A stretch of 64,000 nucleotides of DNA from positions 1,047,001-1,111,000 of the forward strand of contig JASJOG010000028.1 in NCBI GenBank assembly GCA_030142905.1, in the 5' to 3' direction. The position numbers and the translations under genes were made by a program. Shown here in pieces: positions 27,501 to 39,500 of this stretch; positions within the stretch are counted from its first letter, which is position 1; each line of letters begins with the position of its first letter. The DNA is from Heliopora coerulea (lineage: Eukaryota; Cnidaria; Anthozoa; Scleralcyonacea; Helioporidae). The notes under the pieces were generated by a model. The model saw only the letters and a program-made list of their open reading frames with translations. It was not told the DNA's origin and searched no databases.

Positions 27501-30500
27501 TGCGCCGCAGACAAGGGTTTGGACGGTCTACGGTGCTGGCTACGTCTTCTGAGTCTTACGGCTCGACTAACTAATCCGAGTTGGTGTACTCTTCCACCTT
27601 TAGAACGCACTCAAATGACGGCGTTGAAATTGCACTAGATCACCTTTTTTCCCCCTACCTCGTTAGCCTTTTGAGTTGTTTCAACTGCTTTTTCCAAGAT
27701 GGTGGAAGAGTTATTTTTGAATGAATGTTGAAGAGCGACAACCCTCTTAAAGAGTGGATTACCACCTGGTGCAAAATGTCGCGCACGTGATAGCTACGTT
27801 CTTAAAATTGAATAGATTTTTCTTGGTTCCATTCGAGACCTCCTAAGACAAAAGGAAAAGTCGCGCGCGCGACATTTTGCACCAAGTGGAAGTCCACCTT
27901 AAGAACCTGCCTATACCTGTTGTGGAAAATGCAGAATTACATGCCGTTCGAAGATAGTCGAACCCACAACCCCCTGGGAAACTGACGCAATAGTCTACCC
28001 AACGGTCTATAAATGAACGGCGGATTATGGTGGGGGCCACCTGGGCCTCCAACATTAAGCCCCTCCCCGAACATTTAGAGACTCCAGATTGTATTTTCTT
28101 GATACTAAAAAATAAAACATTGTGTTTTCGATGGTTGATTTAATATTTGGTCATTAGCTTACCATAAGTAATGCGGGATACGGGTAGCTACTATCATGGT
28201 AAGATGATGTATCATGCTCCTTGTGTGTCGTTGAGTGGCTGGCCACGGCCTTTGGACGGTTAAAAAGATATTTGACATCACGCACAAAAATCAAAGAATT
28301 TGGGTAACCAGGGGCGGATCCAGATTTTTGAGAAGGAGGAAGGAAAAAATTATTTTTACGAATTCATGCGACCATGTGGTGTTATAATGGAAGGCGTTTC
28401 ATGCAACTGTTGTTTGCGGCGTTTTTTTAATTTGAAATTCTTCTACTCACCGTTCCTTTTCTTTGCTGTTTGTTACAGTTCCCTTTGAAAATTATCATCT
28501 TATAATCACCTCGGTGGTCGACATGTTTAATGCTGATGTTTTGTAACCGAGCAAAAAGTCATATGACAACAAATCAAAAAAACGGAGGCGCGCGTCTCAT
28601 GCGCCCTTGCCTAAACCCCCCGTGGTGATCTTATAAGTAACTGAAAAGGGAAAATAAATACAGTTGATGGCCCTACAAAATTTGGCCCCACGCCCCTCAC
28701 AGTCTTAATCCGGGCCTGCGATAAACTGATTGCAAACTCTGTTCATGTTGTGTTCTGTGTACATTTCTGAGTTCTGTCTATATTTCGTTCCAGGTGGTCT
28801 GTTACTCCATTAATGTATCCAGCTTCGTTCTATTTCAAAGTGCCCAGTACGGCCTACGTTGTAATGATCGTCACTAATCTCTTCCTTGGTATCACCAGCA
28901 CTGTGTCCACGTCAATTCTTGAGATATTTGTTGATGACAAGGTAAACGCAGTTGACTCTACGTCAGGGTTTCAGCCAGATCAGGTAATTGGTAAGAGGAT
29001 TGATTCCAAACACCAGCATTCATTGCGTGCATTAATTATTTTATGCTGGATAACTCGATGCGCTGTAACTAACTTTTTCTCCCATAGAGGTCCAGATAGG
29101 GCCACCCCGCACGGGTCCAGTGTTACTACAGAGTACAGTGGTCTTACATGGGCTCAGTGTTACTACATGGGTCCAGTGTTACTACAGGATACAGTGGTCT
29201 TACATGGGTTCAATGTTACTACATGGGTCCAGTGTTACTACAGGATACAGTGGTCATACATGGGTCCAGTGTTACTACAGCGTCCAGTGTTACTGCAGGG
29301 TCCAGTGGACAAACGTGCGTCCAACATTACTACAGGGTCAAGTGGTCATACATGGGTACAGTGTTACTGTATGGGCCCACTAGTCATACACGTGGACAGT
29401 GTTACTCCTTGGGTCCAGTGGTACTACAGAGGTGCAGGGTTACTACATTGGTCTGTGTTCCAACTGCTACTTCAGTATGCGTGTAACAAATATCAGAGCC
29501 CAGCATATAACACGAAGGATAGGCATTTCAAATAGAGAAGTAACTAGTAAATTGCGAAATAGTTTAATGGATCTAATGTTTCGTCGCAAAGCTTGCAAAA
29601 TGTTTGTTATTTTACCTCTGAAGATATTGCAAGCTTTGCGACGAAATGTTAGATCCATTAAACTATTTTGAAATTTACTTGTTACTTCTCTATTTAAAAT
29701 GCCTATCCTTCGTGTTATATGCTGGACTCTGATATTTGTTACGTTTACGATTCCCGCCGGGTGATTCTATCGCTGCTATTTCAGTATGGTTAAGTCAAAC
29801 TGGACAACAGTGTACTCACATGTGACCACGGTAATTTTAATTTCACCTCCCCGAAAGAACGAGAATTGAACCCTAGTAGCAAAAGTGAGGGATACGTGCA
29901 ACAACACTGTGCCACCAACAGACCGATTTTCAAAACACCCATGCGTTCAAATCATACATCTACAGCACCAGCTAGTCGACAGAAGCGCGAACGCAACGAT
30001 TTTCAGAAATACCTGACTTTACTGAGTTTTTTTTTTTTTCGAAACTCAAACCGTCGCATTTTCGAAACAATTTATATTACTCAAATAAGGTTTTCTCCAG
30101 CCCCAGTAACACGTGAAGTATTGGATCGTCCCTGCATGTACCATACATTCGCCCCAGTAACACGTGACATAACACTTGTGTTAGGTGATTTCCAAGACCG
30201 TTTTAACAGGTTTCTCGTTAGTTTCGTAATTTATTTTCGTGAAAATATATAGCCTGTAACTAGGTTTGGTTTTGTTGAAATATATTTGAAATTCTTAAAC
30301 TTATTTCTGTCTTTTGAAGAAATGTTTTTTGTGGATATTTTCGAAGAAAACTCTTCAGAAAATGTTAAAAGTCGCCTGGGAGACTAAAACTGATGCACAA
30401 GCCCGCGTAGGGGACTGAAACTGACATACAAAATTGCGCTTCATGGGCGGCTCTCTTGCCTTTATATTTCATTGGCCAGTTTGCATTCCAGTTATGGAAA

Positions 30501-33500
30501 TTGAGTTCACTGGCGCCTATTTGGTGTCGCAATCATTTTGACGCTCGTAAATTTCCCTTTACTTAACGTAAACTTTAGTTATGACCCAAGTTATACCTCG
30601 TGCTGACCACTAGTTTGGGTTTCGTTTTCCTTCTGTCTAGCTAGATTCGCCTTTTCTAGATGTTAAACATGGTTGTCTCTTTTCTGTTTCTAAGGTCCTT
30701 AAATTGATAAATCGAATCACAAGCATTGTGTCTCTTGCCTTTCCGAATTACTGTCTGGGACGTGGTTTGATGAACTTAGCCTACAATGAGAATCAGAATG
30801 AATTCAAGCGCAAAGTAGGTTAGTATTACAATTTTAATTGTCTGACGGTTTTTCCTGTGAAGTCCATTTTGCCTGGAAATTCGGTTGGGGTCGTTAGTAT
30901 ACGCCGAAGCACGCAATCTGCCCCCTCTGCAGGCCATCGCAATGTGTCATGGGAAGATCCCAGGGCTTGCATGGTCTTGCAAAAATTTAATTTCTCTCGC
31001 GGGCCCTCCTGATGTCGTCACACAACGCTCCTCTGTACGAGTGACTGCTTAGCGAGTGCAACATTCCTTTCCAGCCAATCATCGTTTGGTTTCAACTGCT
31101 CAACCAGTCATGGTTTGGTTTCCTAAATTTGAAAACCTCCTTGAACACTAGAGCAGAAATTTGCGCCAATTTTGAAAAAGCAATTAGCTATTGGCCAAGA
31201 TTGAACCATGAAGAATGTAGCACTCGCGTAAGCAACCCACATGAAGACCACAGAGCGATTTCTAAGTGGCAGTGTATCCAAGTTACCATGGTACTTACAG
31301 GACTGAAAAAGTATCGAATTTATTCATTAATGTTGCCATACTTGATATTCTTTAATGGATATAATAATTTGTAGCTCCCCCTTTTGCCTCGTTGCGTGAG
31401 AGGTTTAAAAGAATTGTAGTTCTCAAACGAAGCCAAAGAATTATGATATGCGTACAAAATAATGTCAAATAAACTGCCATTTTTGAATTACGGTCATTAG
31501 GTTTCAGATGTTTCTTGACATAACACTTTTCTGAAAACTTTAATTTATGCAGGTGAAGGATACGACGTGACATCGCCATTCGAGTGGTCAATCGTCACAC
31601 GAAATCTTGTCTTCATGGCCGCCGAAGGCTTAATTTTCTTTGTGATAACATTGCTGATTGAACATAGATTCTTCAGGAAGCCAAAGTAAGTCGGAAGCAC
31701 TACACGATTCGTATTTGAAATATTGACTTTTGACAATACTTCTCCGCCATAGAATCTCTTACAAAAATTTCACATGCCTATTTCACGTATGAAAATATAG
31801 CTTCGTATGTGAAAATATTTCAATTCCGCGTGAGATTAATTTTCATATGCGAATCTTTCATTTTTTTGTATGAAATATATGTGTTGTATAGCAAAATATC
31901 ACCCAAGAAATTGTGAACCATGTCAGTGGACATCTGAATTGGATGAGAGACATACCGTATTTCCTCTATTTAGCCTCCTGGGGGCTTATTTTCTTTTTGC
32001 TAGCTTTTAAGGGGGGCTTATTAGAAGGGGGGCTAAATTGAGGGTGGGGGCTTAATAAATTTTCACCCGAAATTGGTACCGTAAATATACTAATTCACAC
32101 AACACATGCACCTTTATCAATTTGTATTTATTAAAATACCCAATCCAGTACATGTATATTTATTTATAAAAACAACATCAGTGCATTTTGTATAATACTA
32201 CATTCAGTCAGTAATAGTACAATCAAAATAATTTATATATCGTCAAGTTCTTCATCGCTGTCATCAATGAGAAGTTCCTCAATGTCCTCCAGACACATTT
32301 CTTCTTCTGATATTTGAATATCAAAAGGATCAGATACATCGTCCTCGTCATGCGCTGTACTTCTCTTACTGAGAAGACTCTGACAAGGTCCATGCTTAAT
32401 GCACATAATTTCGTTGTCTTCTGATCCATCAAGGGCAGAAGACAGAACACACACCTTGAATGATTTGATAATTAGCTCCGTGGGTAGCATGCGCCAAGTC
32501 TCAAGCACCCAGTCGATCATTTGCTGTTTTGATGGGGCTCGCATGTTTCCCTGCGCTGTTAGCTCATACTCTCATAGCACTCATCTGAAAGCCATTTGTC
32601 GTACATGGTTCTCAAATGTTCTTTCATAGGTTTGTTCCAGCTGACATCAGGTGCTTGTATGTATTTAGTACAACCGCCAGGAACAATAACAGGATCAATT
32701 TTCCCTTTATTCAGGGTTTCTCTCACCTCGGGTGTTAAATGACATCTGAAAGTATCCCATGCAAGAAGCCGCCGACGTCCGAAAGTGAATGTGCCCAACA
32801 CTTCTCGGCAATACCTCTCAGTCAACTCCTCATTCATCCACCCATTAACGCTTGTGCCCACAGAACACCTTGCTTTGTATTCTTCGTGTAATCTTTTTAC
32901 TTCACGTTTCCCTCCTTTGAATACAAAAAACGGCTTTTTCTTACTACCATCTGCAGATGCTGTCAAGCAAACTGTCACTTTAGACTTTTCATGACCTGTT
33001 GTTTTCATGTGAACTGTATGAGCTCCTCGCTTCTCCACAGTGGTGTTTGAAATCATGTCATTCCATACAGCTGTTTCGTCCATTGCGATGATATTACCCA
33101 ATTGATATTCAACCCGTTTGCGCATTCGTCGTACTTTTAGTATATACGCGCACAGTTTATCAACAAGCTGGTCTGGGGTTTTTTGTGCCTCAGTCGTACG
33201 TCGCCTTAAGGACAGACCATTGCGCTTCATGAATTTTTCAAGCCAGCCTCGACTGTACACTAGTCCTATTGATGAGTTGTCGTCTCGATGGCCTGACAGC
33301 TTTTCTTCTTGAAGTTGTTTTGCTTTGACCATTATGAGCTTCCGCGAAACGCGAAGGCCCTTACTTCGTCTGTCATAAATCCGCTCCAGGACGGTTTCTT
33401 CTATTTCAAAATCTGTTATCTTACGTCCAGCTCCATCAAGACGTGCCCTCTTGGCGCCACCAGTTGCTTTTTTCAGGTCTTCAAGCTTCACTTTTTGCCT

Positions 33501-36500
33501 GACCCATTCACGAACACTGTGGCGGTCGACGTTGTATTTTCTTGCCGCTACAGCGATTCGGCTATTCTCCACAAACTTGACGACTGCAAGTTTAAACTCA
33601 ACAGAGTAAGAATGTATTTTTCTTCCTTTATGGGACGTTAAATTTCCTAAACCCTCGTCTAATTCGTCATCAACATCAGCCCATTTTAGCCAGATGTGCA
33701 AGTGTAGTTACCAATATGTTGGGATCTGTGCCAGTTTTAATGGCAGGATCAAATAAGTATTGAGTGGCTAAGAAACTTTGTCGCTTGATATAAAACGAAC
33801 TACCGGTACCTGTGAATAGGCTCAAATGACATTAATTACACCTTGTAAAATCATATGTCGACAGTTGTTATACAGGCAAGGCATTAGAAAGCATTGTTTC
33901 CCTTGACTCCTACAGTCCTACGCCTATAGGTAAAAGATTATGGCTCGAGTTCGACCGCGAGAAAGAGAGTTAAAGCGCGCTTTCTGCCTCAAATTCCAAT
34001 CGGTCGTTCGTGGACATCACGTTTACAAGACAATATGGACTCCAGTTATTGGGGAAAGGTTGATATGCAAGCATGGCAGTAGAGAGGAAGCAAAGCTTTT
34101 TGATGATTATGCTGTTGGTATATACAAAGATGAGGCCGATGGTGAAGAAAAGCACCTTGTTGGGCATGTGCCAATTGAGTTGTCGTTTCTAATGAGCAAG
34201 TTCTTAGCCAGAGAAGGAAATGATTTAGAGTTTTCACCAACTGGATCGAGATACTTGGAGGACGGCTTGGTAGTGCCGGGTCTTTACACAGCCTTTTCCG
34301 TGAGCAAGCAAATGATCAGTATTTTGCACAACGAACTCCACAAGAAAAAAGAAAAACTTAAACACATGACTATAATTTTGTCTGAAATTTCGACACAAAG
34401 CAAGTGATTATTCTGATGTTTACATTACTAAATTTCAAACGAATAAACGCATTTTTTATAAAGCTTTAGCATTCGTATTTTGTTATGATTCCATCCTGAG
34501 ATTGATTTTCCGGTGATGTGGGGGCTTATTTTCTTTTGCTGGTCTCTAAATGGGGGCTAATTAGGAGGGGGGCTAAATAGAGGAAATACGGTATGTGAAA
34601 ACATTCCATTTTCACGTGTGAAATGAAAATTTCACATGTGAAAATGTCTCAATTCCATATGTGTTTTACATGTGAAATAACGTGAAATTTTTGTTAGAGA
34701 TGGCTCTGTAGCGTGGGATCGTGGTGAACGCGTAAAAATAAGCGATTTACCAGACTGTTTTACCGTTTAACTTTGAGAGTCATGTTGTACTTTACGGGGT
34801 GTTTAAAAATTGTCAGGACGATAAAGAGTAGACGCCGGAAATTTACCGTCGTGAAGGAATAAACTAAACATAGAAACCGTTAGAAACATCAGAAATCGTT
34901 TTTCTGAGTGTAGAGCTTGACGATGGTTCATCTATCTCAAGACATATCCAAGCTCTCACTTCTAAAACATAAAAACTGCATCAATCATTGTTAATATATA
35001 GTGGCTTCCTCTCAGGTCGCGCATATTTGCCGAACTTGCACCTTGGCTCGCCATCTGAGTTTTGGTAGCTCAATGGTTAGAGCGTCTCACCGGTCATCAT
35101 CAGGTTGCGGGTTCGATCCCCTTCTGGGGCTCAGAAATCGTTTTTCTGAGTATAGAGCTTGACACGATCGTTCATCTATCTCAAGACATATCCAAGACTC
35201 TCACTTCTAAAACAAAAACTGAAACTAAACATAGCTTACAAAATTTCAGGAACCTTCCATTGCCGTCGTCTGAACTCGATGATGATAGGGATATTTCAGA
35301 AGAAAGAGAACGTGTTTTGTCTGGAGACGCTGACGATGATCTCGTCTGTTTGAAAAACTTGACAAAGGTTGGTTGGAACGCTGTGACTTCATCACGTCCG
35401 ATCATTGGTTTACGAAAGATTGTGGAAAAACCGATGGGAGATGTGATGTCTATTGTAATTAGTTCATGTAGTATTCTTAGCTCATCTCTTCATCATCACC
35501 GTTCTGACATCAAATATTATTAAACTATTGGGTAACTATAACCCTTCGAGTATGTTGAAATAAGGTCGAAATAATACCGTTTACATTCGACTTGTTTTTG
35601 CTTAAATCTTACGTCTTCAAGATGATGTTTTTCGGAGTTTGTTTCTTGCTCTATTTTCTTAAATTGTCGGCTGGTAATGGCTTCTGATATTGTTAACCAT
35701 TCTATCCCTATGGACTCCAATCCGTCATTTCCCTTCACCCCTCAATTTACGCCTCGTGAACTCAATGATAGTCATTCCTGCTAGCTTCTCTTAAAAAATT
35801 CAAAGGTTGGTTACTGCCGTGACTGATCGCAAAGAATTCCAACGTTTTTAGCGCGTTTCTTTCTCTGACGAAGGGCCTTTGCTCGAAACGTTGGAATTCT
35901 TTGCGATCAGTCATGGCAGTTGTTGACCTTTGAACTGTTTACCGTATTTAACATTGTCTACACAGTATCCTACTCTTACACCTTTTTCATTGGTTTTCAA
36001 AGTTCTGTTGCTAACACGACTTGTCCGTTTATGGTAGGTTTACTTTTCCAAGAAAACTGGCAATCATTTGGCTGTTGATCGTTTATGCTTGGGGATCCGT
36101 CAAGGGGAAGTAAGTTATTTATGAAGATTTCCTCATGGAGGTTTCCTACGAAGTTTGTGTGCAGTAAAGTGTCTTACTCTGTGCGCTGGCCTGTCTCCTT
36201 TTCAGTGTTTTGGTCTCCTTGGAGTGAACGGTGCTGGGAAAACGTCCACGTTTAAAATGCTTACAGGCGATACGTCCGTTACAAGTGGAGAAGCCTTTCT
36301 TAATTCGTACAGGTAAAACATTTTTCTTAGTAAGTCGACTGTCCGATGACCAATGGGGATTTGTACTTATAAATTATGGTAAATTCTTGAAAACCGAAGA
36401 GACGAAGTAAATTTTTGAAACCTGCTTAAGAGTCGTTAGTTTTCAAAATTAACGTATTGAGCCAACGACATACATGTATATGGCCTTGTTGCTAAAAGGT

Positions 36501-39500
36501 CCAAATATGGAACTGCTGCATTTGATTCCATACTTCATAAGCGTAAGTTATAACTACAAATCCTCCATTAGTCATCGGACGATGGACGTATCAACAATGT
36601 CCAACCGGACAGAATGTTTATTAAAAGAAAAGCAAATATTTATTCCCTACCCTCGTCGTAATTTCATAGCGTTCGAAAAGAAATATTGAAGGTACATCGC
36701 TGTATTGGATATTGCCCTCAATTTGACGCATTAATTGATGAAATGACAGCGAGGGAACATTTAATGCTTTACGCGCGGTTACGTGGAGTTCCTGCAAAAG
36801 AACTGAAGCAGGTATGTGATGCATAAAATACTCACGTTTGTGTGTATGCTGTATAAGAAAAATACTTCCCTGATGTGTTATATTGACGTAAGAATAGAGT
36901 TCATTGAGTCAATGCTACTGAATAACACTTCGGTTATATTGACCCACGGCGATCTGTTTTGGATATTCAAGGAACTTTTGGTATTTTCACTCGATTACGT
37001 GAAATGGAGTCTATATTAAGTGAAATAAAACTTGCGAGTGTCAGAACAATACATTTGAAAATGTATGATACTCGAACGTGTATATAGACTCCATATATTG
37101 GGTATTGCCTTACTGAATAGAGATTACCAGAAGAAGTAAACAGAAGATATCGATGCTGTTGTATTTGGTGTGTATAGAAGTTACCACGTGCGTAAAATAT
37201 CTTTGTGGTCTTAACTGTAACATATAGTTTTGTTAATCTTGGGTTTGACAAAGGTCATGTTTTGAGTTTTGATCATGGCTACATTTGGAGTTTGCAATAG
37301 GTTTTGGATAAGGCTTAGGCGTTCTTACTTTTGCCATTATTGGTATTGGTCCTGGAGCTGTTGCTGTTACTCTTGTTGTTGTTGCTGTCGTAGTTGATAC
37401 TGTTGTTTGTGATGTTATAACTGTTGTTGTTTTTTGTTGTTGTTGTTGTTGCTGTTGATTTTGTTACTGCTTATTTGGTTTCTGCTACTTTCACATTTCT
37501 GTCATCAATGATCTTCTGTTATCGTCGTTATCATTGTTATTGCATTTGATACCGTCATCATTATAGTCATCGTTTTACTCTAGTTGTGAATGTTCTTGGT
37601 ATTTCTGAAGGTTGTTGACTGGGCCATTAAAAAGTTAGACTTGTCGCGATGTGCCGACAAGCCATCCAAGACATACAGTGGAGGAATGAAGAGAAAACTG
37701 TCCACAGCTATAGCACTGATCGGCGATCCACCTATCATCTTCTTGGTGAGCGCATTGAAAAAATATCCTATCAATTTCAAATACGTTTATTACGTTTATA
37801 TGTAATATTTAAAGACCAAGCAGGAGTGCTTTATCGGGGTTTAAAACACGAGGCGATAACCCAGTGTTTTGGATCCGATAAAGCACCTACTATGAGTTTT
37901 TTAAATGTCTTTTAAAATGAACCTCCTAATACACTAATTCACGAAGAAAGTTGGGAAGTTTATGTTTTCTAAGCCGAAAAGATTAACTTGGTAACAATGA
38001 TGTCAATCGTTTCATCCAATTTCAATGAAAGTAACGTTTCATTGTTACCAAATTATTCTCCAACTGCACACATTTTCATGGTTTCAATAGAGTTGATTTT
38101 ACAAAACTTTTACAATTATCTGTTAAAAATTGTCATTTTTTATTTAAAAGATTAACTTCTTCATCACATATAAAGACACGACACAGTTATGGTTTTCTTT
38201 TGTTTAATTTCCTCATAAATTCTTAATTCTACGACTTGATTGGGTCGTATCTCGCCCAGGTCTTAAGGCTCGATCACACTTGTGATTTGGTGCCTAGCGA
38301 TTGACATCTTGGAGTATGTGTTAAACTGACTTGAGCGTCGAGGACGAACTGGAGCGAATCATGAGTGGATATCTTGCTGCATAGATTGTCATGGGTTTAT
38401 TGCATACATCAGGATGACAGTCGCTACGTACAAAATTGCACGTGTCAACAGGTCTTTAGGCTACTGACGGCTGCGACAGTTTGCCGCATTTTGCGAGTGG
38501 ACCTTGTCCTTGACCGGGGTTTCTTGTCCCATGTCTATTCACTGAGTCAGACTTTTTAATTGTTCGTTTGTCTTTCATGCTTAGGACGAACCAACGACAG
38601 GCATGGATCCAAAAGCTCGTCGCTTCTTGTGGGATTCAGTAATGAGCATTGTCAAGGAAGGTCGCTCTGTGGTCCTGACGTCACACAGGTTAGCTGTAAA
38701 TTTGAAAGAGCTGCTGAGGTCCAGTCCCGCATGGTTGATTTAACTCCTCCCTGTACTCATTCCCAGGCTGTGAGAATTAGCAACTCTCACTTTACTTAAG
38801 GATGTTGACGTATCTCTTGCTAGTCTAAATTAAATACTTATTTACTGAGACCGACTACAAACCAAGTAACGAAGGAGCGAGGTTGCGCGAAAAAGGAAAC
38901 GAAGGCAAATACTTTGGAGTACGGGACGATCAAATAAAGTTAATAAGGAATTTATTATACGGCTTTTGGTTGGTTTTCTTACCTATCTTTAGCAGGGTTT
39001 TTGTCGTCGAATGTTGGTGTTTACCTTACTTCATAACTTCGTCGTTTGGCTGCTTGTCTGCACGAGTTAGGGCCGCTTCATACATCGCACAGTTGTTGCA
39101 TTTAATTCAGACGAATTTAATTCATATTAGCTTCGTCAATTAGTCGACGTAAATGCGTATTCGTTTCATACGACGAATTTAATCATTTTCCAAACGTTCA
39201 TAACAGCAATAAATGCTCGTGACAAAGGACAAAGCATTTGATCATTGAGCTAAAGAGAACATTTATTCTCATACTTCATGCATTTAATTCAGTGCGACGA
39301 TACAACGTCTTCTGAAACCAACATGTATTTCAGACGTTCTATCCGTCCGATCATGACGGATAAAACGTATCTGGCGAATTTAATTCTTCACACAAGTTTA
39401 ATTCGTTTCATGCGTCGCATAATCGTCGCATTAAATTGACTGAATTTAGTTCGTCTGAATTAAATGCGACGAATGTGCGGCGTATGAAACGGTCCTTAAA

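Larger units (their letters stand above)
31955..34591. mobile_element. pogo/Tigger-like DNA transposon (2637 bp) with an accessory gene
   Basis: Perfect 21-bp terminal inverted repeats (31955-31975 CCGTATTTCC.. and 34571-34591 ..GGAAATACGG) are flanked by TA on both sides (31953-31954, 34592-34593). G-rich subterminal repeats GGGGGCTTATT / GGGGGGCTAAAT occur three to four times at each end, in direct rather than inverted orientation, and may be transposase sites. It encodes a minus-strand DDE transposase and a plus-strand HIRAN-like protein, transcribed divergently. The exact ends suggest a young insertion. Confidence 0.93.
31757..34700. mobile_element. CACATGTG-rich TIR element, copy 2 (interrupted by the pogo-like element)
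   Basis: CTCTTACAAAAATTTCACAT at the left (31757) mirrors GTGAAATTTTTGTTAGAG at the right (ending about 34700). CATATG/CACGTG/CACATGTG palindromes flank the 31955-34591 insertion on both sides. Confidence 0.75.

Noticed and set aside
28954..29535. Overlapping ORFs with Gly-Ser-Ser-Val-Thr repeats
   Set aside because: Minisatellite derived from a SINE; the frame extends a real exon only up to 28941 (or 28983).
35062..35132. Functional tRNA gene
   Set aside because: A and B boxes are present but the acceptor stem does not pair and flanking SINE tails are present. The same applies to 44361-44433, 44694-44765 and 24597-24652.
38674..38684. CRE site TGACGTCA
   Set aside because: It lies in the coding exon for LTSH, a conserved H-loop; the match is explained by codons.
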